Source: an uncultured Lentisphaerota bacterium
Lineage (GTDB): Bacteria; Verrucomicrobiota; Kiritimatiellia; CAIQIC01
Length of the DNA stretch: 64,000 nucleotides
Direction of reading: 5' to 3'
Assembly: GCA_903896925.1 (NCBI GenBank)
Contig: CAITZM010000115.1
Location: 105,663-169,662 of the forward strand
Within the stretch, counting starts at the first letter, position 1. The number at the start of each line of letters is the position of its first letter. Below, in pieces: positions 33,679 to 42,289 of this stretch. The notes beneath the pieces were generated by a model. That model saw only the letters and a program-made list of their open reading frames with translations, was not told where the DNA came from and searched no databases. Position numbers and translations under genes: made by a program.

Positions 33679-34266
33679 ATGACAACAGTCCTGGTACCGC
33701 TGGCGGACGGCGTCGAGGAGATGGAAGCGACGATCGTGGTCGATATGCTGCGGCGCGCGCAATGGCACGTGCTCGCGGTGGGCCTGAAGGCGGGCACGGT
33801 GACGGCGGCACGCGGCACGCGGCTGGTGCCGGATGACGTCTGGGACCGGATTGATCCGAGCCTGTTCGATGTGATCGCGATCCCCGGAGGCGCGCACGGC
33901 GTGGAAAACCTGCGCCACGACCCGCGCGTCGTGGCGGCGGTGCGCACGCACGCGCTGAGCGGGAAGTTGACTGCGGCCGTGTGTGCCGGCCCGCTGGTCT
34001 TGCAGGACGCCGGCGTGCTCGACGGCCGGCGGGCGACCTGCCACCCGGGCGTCAGCGCCGAGTTCACACGGGCACGGCGCGTGGATGAGGCCGTGGTTGT
34101 GGACGGAAATATCGTGACCAGCCAGGGCGCCGGGACAACCTTCGCCTTCGCGCTGACCCTGGTCGCCTTGGTCGAGAACGTGACGAAGGCGGCGGCGCTG
34201 GCACAGGCCATCGTACTCGCGCCGGAGGAGCTAAAACACCTCGGTGGGACACCCCCTGAAAAGTAA
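33679..34266 (+). CDS. DJ-1/PfpI family protein
   Basis: 195 aa of the DJ-1/ThiJ/PfpI superfamily (glyoxalase III, deglycase or chaperone-type proteins). It has VLVPLADGVEEMEA near the N-terminus with the conserved Glu, IPGGAHGVENL, and the nucleophile-elbow cysteine in AVCAGP near residue 105; GAGTTFAFAL is typical of the DJ-1/YajL branch. Length is normal. AAAGG stands upstream. Which of the disputed activities applies cannot be read from sequence. Confidence 0.9.
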   Translation: MTTVLVPLADGVEEMEATIVVDMLRRAQWHVLAVGLKAGTVTAARGTRLVPDDVWDRIDPSLFDVIAIPGGAHGVENLRHDPRVVAAVRTHALSGKLTAAVCAGPLVLQDAGVLDGRRATCHPGVSAEFTRARRVDEAVVVDGNIVTSQGAGTTFAFALTLVALVENVTKAAALAQAIVLAPEELKHLGGTPPEK

Positions 34267-34365
34267 AAAAACACTTGTGTTTTCAGGGCTGCGATGCAAG
34301 CATTGCTTTGCCGTTTGAACGTATTGTGATTGGTCAACAAACAATAAGAGCTGGAGGATATTGAT

Positions 34366-34650
34366 ATGGCATTGACGAAGTCTCAAGTGCAGGCCGCGTT
34401 GGCCGCCAAGTTGGGTATGTCGAAGAAGCAGGTCGGTCAGTTCTTCGAAGAGCTGTCGAAGCTCGCCTACAAGGAAGCCAAGAACGCTTTCGTCTTGCCG
34501 GGTCTCGGCAAGCTGGTGCTCGTGCAGCGCGCGGCGCGGATCGGCCGCAACCCGGCGACGGGCGAGCAGATCCAGATCCCGGCCAAGAAGGTCGTGAAGT
34601 TCCGCGTGGCGAAGGCCGCGAAGGATGCGATACTCGCCTCGAAGAAATAA
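34366..34650 (+). CDS. HU-family DNA-binding protein
   Basis: 94 aa bacterial histone-like protein. N-terminal helices (LTKSQVQAALAAKLG, KKQVGQFFEELSKLA), then the DNA-binding beta arm with GRNPATGEQIQIPAKKVVKFR, and a Lys-rich end. It bends and compacts DNA as a dimer. GGAGG lies 8 nt before the ATG, and a textbook terminator follows, so it is a single-gene, probably strongly expressed unit. HU versus IHF-like specialisation cannot be decided; the RNPATGE arm fits HU. Confidence 0.93.
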   Translation: MALTKSQVQAALAAKLGMSKKQVGQFFEELSKLAYKEAKNAFVLPGLGKLVLVQRAARIGRNPATGEQIQIPAKKVVKFRVAKAAKDAILASKK

Positions 34651-34673
34651 TTCTGCCCCGGCAGAACGCGAAA

Positions 34674-34705
34674 GGAGATGGCGCAAGCCATCTCCTTTCT
34701 TTTTT
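34674..34705 (+). terminator. Strong intrinsic terminator of HU gene
   Basis: Perfect 9-bp stem (34674-34682 with 34687-34695) closed by a GCAA tetraloop and followed by a T-rich tract with one C interruption. Confidence 0.92.
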
Positions 34706-34730
34706 GCCCGGAGCCGGGCCGGAAATGCGG

Positions 34731-34736
34731 TATAGT
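34731..34736 (+). promoter_or_regulatory. -10 box of leaderless secretin-like gene
   Basis: TATAGT followed by exactly 6 nt and then ATG at 34743; no Shine-Dalgarno sequence. Confidence 0.45.
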
Positions 34737-34742
34737 GCGGCA

Positions 34743-35606
34743 ATGAACACGCGACACGCTTGGCTGGCCGTCTGCGGGGCCGTGCTCCTGTGGGCCGCGC
34801 CCTGTACTGCGGAAGACACGAACGAAGTCAGGGCGCTGAAGACCTACCCGCTCGATCCCAACAACGAAGCGATCCTACAGACCGTCCGCGCCCTAGTGGG
34901 GCAGGATGGCGTGGTTGCCCCCGACCGGGCGAACTCGCGCCTGCTGGTGATCACCACGGCGGCGCGACACGCCCAAATCAAGGCGGCGGTGCCGAACCTG
35001 GCCGTCGTGCCGCGCAACGTGCAGGTGACGGTGCGCTTCCAGCAGGCGGGCCGCCAACAGCAACGCGGCCTGTCGGTCGGCGGGCGCGGCACCATCCTGG
35101 AAACGGATCCGCGGCACCGGGGCACCGCGCGGGTCCGCGTCAACGCCGTCAACAACACCCTCACCACCAGCGGCGATACGACACAACTGCTGACGGTTTC
35201 CAGCGGGCATACCGCGACCCTGTTTGTCGGCACGGAAGTACCCCATCTGGGTTACCTGATGGACTATCTCATGGGCCAGCGCGTGCTGACCGAGCGCATC
35301 GCCTGGGAGCGCGTCGGCGCGCAACTGGTGGTGCAGCCCACGATCATCGGCGACGGCCCGAGCATCAGCATCCGGCTATACCCGCAGTTGAGCGGCACGG
35401 TCGGCGGCAAGCCGTTTACGAAGCAGTTGATCGAACTGGCTACGGAGGTCGAGGTGGCCGACGGGCGCACGCTCCAGATCGGTGGTCTGGGCCAGCACGC
35501 AGCCTTCTACAACCGGTTTCTCGTCGGGGTGCAGCAGGATGGCACGACGCAGTCGCTGGGCATCAGCCTGACGCCGCACATCCTGCCCGTCGTCGGCCCG
35601 CGGTAG
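34743..35606 (+). CDS. Short secretin-like (type II/III secretion) protein
   Basis: 287 aa with a signal peptide (1-22, ending CTAED). Residues 30-95 match a secretin N-domain fold (NSRLLVITTAARHAQIKAAV). The rest resembles the secretin core, with GAQLVVQPTIIGDGPSISIRL-type sequence and TEVEVADGRTLQIGGL. It is far shorter than true secretins (500 aa or more), and the amphipathic lip region is hard to place. It may be a minimal outer-membrane ring, a pilotin-type partner or a secretin-derived surface protein. No other secretion genes lie nearby. Confidence 0.7.
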   Translation: MNTRHAWLAVCGAVLLWAAPCTAEDTNEVRALKTYPLDPNNEAILQTVRALVGQDGVVAPDRANSRLLVITTAARHAQIKAAVPNLAVVPRNVQVTVRFQQAGRQQQRGLSVGGRGTILETDPRHRGTARVRVNAVNNTLTTSGDTTQLLTVSSGHTATLFVGTEVPHLGYLMDYLMGQRVLTERIAWERVGAQLVVQPTIIGDGPSISIRLYPQLSGTVGGKPFTKQLIELATEVEVADGRTLQIGGLGQHAAFYNRFLVGVQQDGTTQSLGISLTPHILPVVGPR

Positions 35607-35654
35607 CCCCCTTCAGGTCGTGTACACAGACTGCGAATTGATTGCTTATCCGAT

Positions 35655-35710
35655 CATATGCATATGTGTGCATATATACACATTTAGCACCCCACTTTTC
35701 CCTGTGGGGT
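35655..35710. other. AT-rich motif and hairpin between convergent genes
   Basis: CATATGCATATGTGT (35655-35669) shares 13 nt with the XRE-YaaW operator-like site. A hairpin follows (ACCCCAC at 35689-35695 with GTGGGGT at 35704-35710, 8-nt loop). The segment separates the secretin-like gene from convergent recN. Confidence 0.35.
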
Positions 35711-35753
35711 ACATGGCGTGAATAAAACGCTGCCGGGATCCGCGCCTGACAAC

Positions 35754-37415
35754 TCAGGCCTTTTCCAGCATGGCACGGGCGTGGGCCAGCGTGAGGTTGG
35801 TCAGGTCGCGGCCGCCGAGCATCCGCGCCAGTTCGTTCACGCGGCCGCGCTCGTCGAGCAGCTTGACCTCCGTGAACGTCCGCCCCTCCCGCACGCTCTT
35901 GGTCACGGCGAGGTGCGTCGTGCCGTGCGCGGCCACCTGCGGCAGGTGCGTGATGCAGATCACCTGGTGGCTCTTGGCCACCTCGGCAAGTTTCTTGCCG
36001 ACGGCGTTGCCGGTCTCGCCGCCGATGTTCGCGTCGATCTCGTCGAAGATCAGCACCGGGATCCGGTCATGCTTGGCGAGCACGCATTTGGTGGCGAGCA
36101 TGACGCGCGCGATCTCGCCGCTGGAGGCGATGGCGCGCAGCGGGTGCATCGGCTCGCCGATGTTCGGGGCAAAGCCGAAGTCGATGACATCCATGCCGGT
36201 CGGCTGCGGCTCGACGGGCTGCACCTCGACCGCAAAATGTCCGCCGACAAAGCCGAGCGCGCGCAATTCCTTGGTGACGGCCTCGGCGAGCAGGGTGCTG
36301 GCGCCGCTGCGCTCCGTGCGCAGTTCCACGCCGCGCGCGCGGACGGCGGCCAGCGCCACGGCGCTTTCCTGGCGCAGCCGAGCGAGTTGCTCGTCGCGGG
36401 TCTGGAGGCTGCGCAGCTTGTCCTTGGTGCGGGCGAGCAGGGCGAGCACCTCGGCGGCGGTCGGCGCATATTTCTTCCGCAGCCGCTGGTAGACGGCCAG
36501 CCGCTCGTCGAGCCAGTCGAGGCGGGCCGGGTCGGCCTCGGTCTTGTCGGCGAGGTTGTGCAGGCCCCCGTTGATCTCCTGCAGCTGGCTGTTGATGCCG
36601 CGCAGCTGCTCCAGCCACTCGGCTGCCTCGGGCGCCAGGCGCGCGAGCTCCTCAACCGCCTTCAGGGCGGCAACGATGCCGTTGAACGCGGCCGTGTCGT
36701 CCTCGGCGAGCGCGTTGGTGGCGCCGCTGCAGAGCTCCTGCACGCGCTGCGCCTGGCCGAGCAGCCGCTGCTCGCGCACGACCCGCTCCTCCTCGCCCTC
36801 CTCGGGCGCGCCCGCCTCGATATCCTTGATGACGTACTCGAGCCGGTCGATCTCGGCGGTGGGGTCGGCGGTCTCCGCCAGCAGCTGCGCGATGCGGTCC
36901 TCGAGGCCGCGCCAGAGCGCGTAGGCGGCCTCGTAGGTTTCGCGCACGCCCCAGACGTGGCCGAAGGCGTCGAGCAGGTCGAGCTGGAATGCCGGGTTGA
37001 GCAGCGACTGGTGGTCGTAGGGGCCGTGCATGTCCACGAGCAGTTCGCCGAGCTGCTTGAGCAGCTGCAGCGTGGCGGGCTGGTCGTTGACGACGATCTG
37101 GTTGGCGCCCTCCGCCTTGAGAATGCGCCGGATGATGAGCTGGCCGCCGTCGCACGGCTCGAGGCCGGACTCGGTCAGCAGGGTGTTCACGGCGTCGGGT
37201 TCGGCCAGCTGGAAGATGGCCTCGGCGCCGCAGGCGTCGGCGCCCGCGCGGATCAGGCGCTTCTCGGCGCGCTCGCCGAGCACGAGGCTCAAGGCCCCGA
37301 TGAGAATGCTCTTGCCGGTCCCGGTCTCGCCGGTGATGACGTTGAGGCCCGCGCCGAACTCGGCGTTCACGCGCTCCACCAGGGCCAAATTTTTTACGCG
37401 CAGCGATGTCAGCAT
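35754..37415 (-). CDS. recN: DNA repair protein RecN
   Basis: 553 aa SMC-like ATPase for double-strand break repair. The N-terminal ATPase half contains ITGETGTGKS (Walker A); the coiled-coil middle is rich in Glu/Arg/Leu; the C-terminal half has the ABC signature region (SSGEIARVMLA) and Walker B IFDEIDANIGGETG, then CITHLPQVAA. LVDMHGPYDHQSLL near residue 128 is the usual RecN loop. Length is normal. AGGA lies about 11 nt before the ATG. Confidence 0.95.
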   Translation of the reverse strand: MLTSLRVKNLALVERVNAEFGAGLNVITGETGTGKSILIGALSLVLGERAEKRLIRAGADACGAEAIFQLAEPDAVNTLLTESGLEPCDGGQLIIRRILKAEGANQIVVNDQPATLQLLKQLGELLVDMHGPYDHQSLLNPAFQLDLLDAFGHVWGVRETYEAAYALWRGLEDRIAQLLAETADPTAEIDRLEYVIKDIEAGAPEEGEEERVVREQRLLGQAQRVQELCSGATNALAEDDTAAFNGIVAALKAVEELARLAPEAAEWLEQLRGINSQLQEINGGLHNLADKTEADPARLDWLDERLAVYQRLRKKYAPTAAEVLALLARTKDKLRSLQTRDEQLARLRQESAVALAAVRARGVELRTERSGASTLLAEAVTKELRALGFVGGHFAVEVQPVEPQPTGMDVIDFGFAPNIGEPMHPLRAIASSGEIARVMLATKCVLAKHDRIPVLIFDEIDANIGGETGNAVGKKLAEVAKSHQVICITHLPQVAAHGTTHLAVTKSVREGRTFTEVKLLDERGRVNELARMLGGRDLTNLTLAHARAMLEKA

Positions 37416-37476
37416 GACGGTTAAATTCCTCGCGCGTTACTAGCAGGTTTGACGGGTGCCGACAAGTCCGGCGCGC

Positions 37477-38388
37477 TCACTCGATCAGGATCGCCAGCGT
37501 GGCGGACTCGGTTTTCTTCTTCGCGGAGGTCGGCACCTTGAACTGAGCCTCGAAGCCGGCGTAAGGATAACGGTGGCCGCGCGGGCTTTCGAGCGAGAAG
37601 TCGCCCGCACCCGAACCCTGCTCGTGAGCCACGAACTTGCGCGCTCCCCAGGGCCCGAACACCTCCAGGGACTGCGCCTCCTTCTTGAACTTGGCCAGGT
37701 CCCAATAGGCGTAGCTCTTGAAATTTTTTTCCTTGTCGGCCTTCTCGCGCGTCTTGATGTACCAGCCCTCGACGGCCTTCTTGCGATCGGCCATCTCGAT
37801 GTTCGGGGTGAAGGAATGCGTCGCCGCGAAACCGATCTCGAACACGATCGGCGTCGCGCCCTCGGCCGCCGGCGCATTGCGCATCCAGCACGAGAGGCTC
37901 AGGGTGCTGCCCGCAAATTTGTACTTCACGCCGAACAGCCCGTCATTGTTCAGCTTGCCGTTGATCTCGAACTCGGCCGCCTGCGCCTTCGGCGCCGGCG
38001 GATCCAGGAACTCGACGATCTTCGGCGGCGACTTGGGCTGGTTTTTCGAACCCGGCACGACGAACAGCGGCGCGCTCAGCGTGATCGGCTTGCCCACCCG
38101 AGCGCCCTTCTCCTTGGGATAAAACGTCGCCCGCAGATGGCGGTCGAGCACGAAATCAAAACCGGACTGCGTATAGAAAGCGTAGGCATTGGTCGCCGGC
38201 GTGTCCGTCAGTTCCGGCAGCGCGGGGCCCTCGTCCTTCGGCTTGGGCGGAGTCTTCGGCTTGGCCTTGGCCTTGGCCTTGGCAGGCGCCTTCGGTTTCG
38301 CCGGCGGCTTGGGCTGCTCCTGCCCCTCCGCCCCCAGCGCGGCCGCGCCAAGCGAAACACAGAGCCAGATGATCAGGTACATGCGCAT
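37477..38388 (-). CDS. Secreted protein of unknown function
   Basis: 303 aa. Signal peptide at 1-20 (ending LGAEG), then a Lys/Pro/Ala spacer (about 22-50) with an alternating Ala-Lys run. The globular rest is beta-rich with FYPKEKGARVGKPITLSAP, FEINGKLNNDGLFGVKYKFAG and FEIGFAATHSF. It reads like a periplasmic or surface domain, and no family could be named. The start is placed at the first of two close ATGs. It is divergent from the TIGR03663-type gene, and the 160-bp gap between them contains three CCAAG boxes. Confidence 0.6.
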   Translation of the reverse strand: MRMYLIIWLCVSLGAAALGAEGQEQPKPPAKPKAPAKAKAKAKPKTPPKPKDEGPALPELTDTPATNAYAFYTQSGFDFVLDRHLRATFYPKEKGARVGKPITLSAPLFVVPGSKNQPKSPPKIVEFLDPPAPKAQAAEFEINGKLNNDGLFGVKYKFAGSTLSLSCWMRNAPAAEGATPIVFEIGFAATHSFTPNIEMADRKKAVEGWYIKTREKADKEKNFKSYAYWDLAKFKKEAQSLEVFGPWGARKFVAHEQGSGAGDFSLESPRGHRYPYAGFEAQFKVPTSAKKKTESATLAILIE

Positions 38389-38444
38389 AGGCGACGTTGT
38401 GCCGTTTCCACCCTGAATAATCAAGCCTCCGCGCGCGCGGCTTT

Positions 38445-38518
38445 CCAGGGTCTGGAGGTTGGAACCGCGGGCGTTTCCAAGCCTTGGGAAAAACGGCGGG
38501 CGGGTTTCCAAGGTTTGG
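38445..38518. repeat. Three CCAAG boxes in 31-32 bp phase
   Basis: CCAGGGTCTGG (38445-38455), CCAAGCCTTGG (38477-38487) and CCAAGGTTTGG (38508-38518) have centres 32 and 31 bp apart. The last supplies the TTGGAA -35 box of the downstream promoter. Confidence 0.7.
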
Positions 38519-38543
38519 AAAGCCGGCGCTCATTTGCTATACA
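38515..38543 (+). promoter_or_regulatory. Leaderless promoter of TIGR03663-type gene
   Basis: TTGGAA (38515-38520, the right half of the third CCAAG box), a 17-bp spacer and TATACA (38538-38543) with TGC before it, then exactly 6 nt to the ATG at 38550. Confidence 0.65.
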
Positions 38544-38549
38544 CGCCGC

Positions 38550-40016
38550 ATGGATCCGACGCCACATCACGGTCAGGCGGTGTCGCTGCGCTGGCTGGCG
38601 CTCTTCGGCGGCCTCGCGCTGCTGGCGCTGGCGCTGCGCCTGCCACAGCTGGCCGAGCGCCCGATGCACACCGACGAGACGGTCAACGCCTACCTCGTCG
38701 GGCAGCAGCTCGAGGGCGGTGCCTACCACTACGACCCGCAGGACCGCCATGGCCCGGCGCTCAACGCCTTGGCCGTGCCCGTGGCGCGGCTGCTGGGCGC
38801 GCACTCGTTCGTCACGCTGAACGAAGCCATGCTGCGCATGACGACCGTGCTGATGGGCGCGCTGACGGTCTTTCTGTTCCTGCCGCTGGTGCGCGCGTTC
38901 GGCTGGACGGCCGTCGCGGCGGCCCTGCTCTGGGCGATCGCGCCGCTGCCGCTCTACTACAGCCGCTACTTCATCCACGAGACCGGCTTCGTGGCGATGA
39001 CGCTGGCGGCGCTGACGGGCGGTATCCGCGCCGCGCTGGCGACCTCGCCGGCATGCCGGCTCGGCTGGTCGCTGTTCGGCGGCGTCGCGCTCGGCGTGCT
39101 GCTGGCGTTCAAGGAGACCGCGGTCCTGAACCTGGCCGCGCTCGGCCTCGCCGCACTCGTGGCCACGTGGCCTGTCCTACGCACGCAGTGGCGGCCGCTG
39201 CTGGCCTGCGCGCTCGGCGGCGCGGCGGTCGCCGCCCTTGTGACGCTGGTGTTCTATTCGTGGGGTTTCACGGACTGGAACGGCCCGGTCGATTTCGTGA
39301 AGTCGTTCGTGCGCTTCACGGCGCGCGCCGGCGGCGAAGGCCACGAGAAACCCTGGTGGTACTACCTCGCGCTGCTCGGCGGCGGCAAATCCGGCGCCGT
39401 CTGGCTGGCGCTGACGCTCGTCGGTGGCTGGCAGTTGTGGCGCCACGGCGGCTGGCGCGGACACGTCCTCATCGTCTACACGGTCGCGGTCTTCGGCATC
39501 TACAGCGCAATCCCCTACAAGCAGCCTTGGCTGGCGCTCGGCCTCTGGCTGCCGCAGGCGCTGCTCGTCGGCTGGCTCGCGGCAGACCTGCTCGCGCACC
39601 GCCGCTTCGTCTGGCTGGGGCTGGCGGCCGCCGTGTTGCTCGCACTGCTGGCGAGGGACGTGCGGATGCGCGTTTTCCGTGACAGCTACGGCGAGCGCAA
39701 TCCCTACGCCTATGCGCACACGAGTCCCGATGTGTTGCACCTGGCCGCGCGCGTCGAGGCGCTCGCGCAAACAGCGCACACCTCGAATGCCGTGATCGCC
39801 GTCGTAATGAAAGATCCGTGGCCGCTGCCGTGGTACCTGCGCGCGCGCCACGTCGGCTTCTGGCAGGAGGATCAAGATCCCGGTCCCGCCGACTTCTACA
39901 TCACCAACGCCGAATCCCCCCCGCAGCTGCAGCCGCGCGTGCAGGGCCGCTTGCCCGAGATTTTCGGCGTCCGCCCGAACGAGCTGCTCCTGCTTTGGCC
40001 CAAGAATAATTTATGA
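38550..40016 (+). CDS. TIGR03663-family polytopic membrane protein (GT-C-like)
   Basis: 488 aa with about ten to eleven hydrophobic segments. The first extracytoplasmic loop carries MHTDETVNAYLVGQQLEGG and YDPQDRHGPALN, with acidic and His residues as in GT-C glycosyltransferases. YYSRYFIHETGF and FKETAVLN follow. This matches the TIGR03663 family, annotated flippase-activity-associated Agl23 in archaea. It probably transfers a sugar from polyprenyl phosphate outside the membrane or assists flipping. A soluble domain of about 90 residues ends the protein. Its substrate is unknown. Confidence 0.78.
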   Translation: MDPTPHHGQAVSLRWLALFGGLALLALALRLPQLAERPMHTDETVNAYLVGQQLEGGAYHYDPQDRHGPALNALAVPVARLLGAHSFVTLNEAMLRMTTVLMGALTVFLFLPLVRAFGWTAVAAALLWAIAPLPLYYSRYFIHETGFVAMTLAALTGGIRAALATSPACRLGWSLFGGVALGVLLAFKETAVLNLAALGLAALVATWPVLRTQWRPLLACALGGAAVAALVTLVFYSWGFTDWNGPVDFVKSFVRFTARAGGEGHEKPWWYYLALLGGGKSGAVWLALTLVGGWQLWRHGGWRGHVLIVYTVAVFGIYSAIPYKQPWLALGLWLPQALLVGWLAADLLAHRRFVWLGLAAAVLLALLARDVRMRVFRDSYGERNPYAYAHTSPDVLHLAARVEALAQTAHTSNAVIAVVMKDPWPLPWYLRARHVGFWQEDQDPGPADFYITNAESPPQLQPRVQGRLPEIFGVRPNELLLLWPKNNL

Positions 40017-40148
40017 TTTCAGATTGCCGATTTATGATTTGAGGAAAATGATTCATTCACAAACAGCCCAAAAGCTTCAATTTTCGAAATATTTTCGCCT
40101 CCCGCTGTGACAACTTACAACTGACAACTGACACCTGAGCAGTGACCC

Positions 40149-41003
40149 ATGACAACTCCCGTAATCCACACCTTCAAGCACCACGCGATGGCGACGGAAT
40201 TCCAGGTGCGCATCGCTGACGAGGAGGCCACCTACGCCGGGCAGGCGGCACAGGAGCTGTTCACGCTGGTGGACCGCCTGAACGACCTGCTCAGCCGCTT
40301 CCGCGACCACAGCGAGATCAGTCAGATCGCCGCGCTCGAGCCGGGCCAGGCGCTGCCGCTGAATCCGATGACGTACGACTGCCTGCGCCTCGCGCAAGAA
40401 GTTGAAGAGCGTACGTGCGGTGCTTTCGCCATCACTGCGACCGCGAAGCGCGCGCCGGAGGCACCGCGGCCGGGCTGGCGACTGGAGCAGGAAAATTCGC
40501 TGATCTACTGCGAGGAGGGCCGGCTGGAATTCGATCTCGGCGCCATCGGCAAGGGGTTCGCGCTCGACCGCATGGCCGAGGAACTCGCCGTTTGGGAATT
40601 CGGCGCGTTTCTGCTGATCGCCGGCGGCAGCAGCGTGCTCGCCGGCGCCGCGCCCGCGGGCACCTCCGGCTGGGACGCGGGCCTTGGCCTGCCCGGTGGC
40701 GGCACACGTCGCTTCGCCCTGACACACGGCTCGCTCGGCGGCTCCGGCATCTTCGAACAGGGCCGCCACATCATGGATCCGCGCACCGGACAACCCGCGC
40801 AGGGCCGCGACCGCGCGTGGGCCTTCGCCCAGCACGCCGCGCTCTCCGACGCGTTCTCCACCGCCGCCATGGTGCTGAACGATGATGAACTCCACGCGAT
40901 GCTGTCCGGCTATGCCGAGGCTTGTGTCGTCCTGGGCGACGGTGGCACCTGGCGCACCTACGGCGACTACCCGCTCCCGCCGGAAATCCCAGCACCCAAG
41001 TGA
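40149..41003 (+). CDS. apbE: FAD:protein FMN transferase (ApbE)
   Basis: 284 aa. ApbE covalently attaches FMN to Thr/Ser of flavoproteins such as RnfG or NqrC. Motifs: HAMATEFQVRI (strand 1), LDLGAIGKGFALDR-type sequence near 125-138, and the C-terminal GRHIMDPRTGQPA with SDAFSTAAMV, where metal and FAD are bound. It lacks an evident lipoprotein signal, so it is the cytoplasmic form or has lost export. The methyltransferase gene follows after 5 nt. Just upstream is a patch of short direct repeats (CAACTGACA words). Confidence 0.9.
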   Translation: MTTPVIHTFKHHAMATEFQVRIADEEATYAGQAAQELFTLVDRLNDLLSRFRDHSEISQIAALEPGQALPLNPMTYDCLRLAQEVEERTCGAFAITATAKRAPEAPRPGWRLEQENSLIYCEEGRLEFDLGAIGKGFALDRMAEELAVWEFGAFLLIAGGSSVLAGAAPAGTSGWDAGLGLPGGGTRRFALTHGSLGGSGIFEQGRHIMDPRTGQPAQGRDRAWAFAQHAALSDAFSTAAMVLNDDELHAMLSGYAEACVVLGDGGTWRTYGDYPLPPEIPAPK

Positions 41004-41008
41004 ACACC

Positions 41009-42007
41009 ATGGAACCGGCCTCCATCCAGCGGGAAAACGCGCAACTGCGCGAAACGTGGGAACAGTATTCCGCCGAGCATCTCGACACCTATCTCGTCGC
41101 CGGCGTGGAAGACCCGCGGATCAACATCCAGAGCATCCTGACGCGCGCCTTCCTGGCCGATGCGCTGTTCCCGGAGCGCTTCACGGCGCTGATCCACGAA
41201 GAGCTGCGCTTCGGCACGGTACTGCTGTGGCTGCGGGAGCAGTTCGAGGCCAACGCAAACCGCGACGAGCTGCGCGAGGCCATCTGCTTCACCCGGGCGC
41301 CGCACATTCCTCCATTCGTCGCCGAGGCGGCGCGCTGGCTCGAAGCTGACACTTGTCCCCTGCCCCATTACATCGAGTTGGCGCTTGATCCGCCGCCCGC
41401 CGACGCGCCCGAGCAACTGCTGCCGGGGCGCGCGCTGGACGTGTTCGGCCCCGTCTGGCGCAGGGAGCTGGCCGGCCTGACCGCGCCGCGCCTGCGCGTG
41501 TTCGAGGCCGCGTGCGGTTCGGCCAACGACTACCGGACCATCCACGCGCACGGCCTCGCGCCCTTCCTGGACTACACCGGCCTGGACATCAGCGAGAAGA
41601 ACATCGCCAACGCGCTCGCGCGCTTCCCCGACGCAGCGTTCCGCGCCGGCAGCATCCTCGCTACCGGCTTGCCGGACGCCGCCTTCGACTGCGTCTTCGC
41701 ACACGACCTGCTGGAGCACCTCTCCGCAGCCGGCGGTGCGATCGCGCTGGGGGAGATGGTCCGGCTCGCCCGCCGCGAGGTCTGGCTGCACCTGTTCAAC
41801 ACCAGGCCCGACGGCGCGCATGACATCATTCCGAAAGAGCAATACCACTGGAACCGCCTCTCGCTCGCCGCGCTGCGCGAGGCCGGCGTCGCGCTGGGCT
41901 GCGCGGTGGACAACATCGAGATCGCCCCGCTGCTCCGGCATAAATTCGGCCTGTGCGACTATTACAACCCGCACGCCGCCACGCTCATCTTGAAGAAAAA
42001 CGCCTGA
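41009..42007 (+). CDS. SAM-dependent methyltransferase
   Basis: 332 aa. The C-terminal half (about 155-300) is a class I methyltransferase fold: motif I VFEAACGSANDYR (the usual GxG is altered to ACGSA), acidic motif II LDISEKNI, and FDCVFAHDLLEHL. The N-terminal 150 residues are helical and of unknown role, perhaps substrate recognition. The class resembles small-molecule or sugar methyltransferases; substrate unknown. It follows apbE by 5 nt and shares its transcript. A perfect 22-bp palindrome lies 25 nt past the stop. Confidence 0.78.
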   Translation: MEPASIQRENAQLRETWEQYSAEHLDTYLVAGVEDPRINIQSILTRAFLADALFPERFTALIHEELRFGTVLLWLREQFEANANRDELREAICFTRAPHIPPFVAEAARWLEADTCPLPHYIELALDPPPADAPEQLLPGRALDVFGPVWRRELAGLTAPRLRVFEAACGSANDYRTIHAHGLAPFLDYTGLDISEKNIANALARFPDAAFRAGSILATGLPDAAFDCVFAHDLLEHLSAAGGAIALGEMVRLARREVWLHLFNTRPDGAHDIIPKEQYHWNRLSLAALREAGVALGCAVDNIEIAPLLRHKFGLCDYYNPHAATLILKKNA

Positions 42008-42031
42008 TTCCGACCTGCTGCGGCGCGTCAT

Positions 42032-42053
42032 CGCACAGTTGTACAACTGTGCG
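42032..42053. repeat. Perfect 22-bp palindrome, AT-centred
   Basis: CGCACAGTT, GTAC centre and AACTGTGCG. It could serve as terminator hairpin or operator; no T-run follows. Confidence 0.5.
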
Positions 42054-42077
42054 AGGACTGGGACGACACCGGTTCAA

Positions 42078-42099
42078 CCGCCGGCACGCGTGCCGGCGG
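42078..42099. repeat. Perfect 22-bp palindrome, GC-rich
   Basis: CCGCCGGCACG at 42078-42088 followed by its exact complement; 24 bp separate it from the previous palindrome. Confidence 0.5.
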
Positions 42100-42289
42100 A
42101 CACCGGCCAGCGTACCGGATTCCCGCTCATCTGGAAGCCCCTCAGCCATCGCGAGCCCCACCTCCAACCCGGAACTCCAAATATTTTCTGAAATATTCCT
42201 GTAACCGACCAGCACGACGGCGCGACTGAAAGGGTGGAACGAGGGCCGGGATTGGCGGAAACAGACGAAAATGATATGTGTGATGCCCG

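Noticed and set aside
35718..37424. Plus-strand frame of 568 codons antisense to recN
   Set aside because: RecN motifs on the minus strand are decisive; the antisense frame is a composition artefact.
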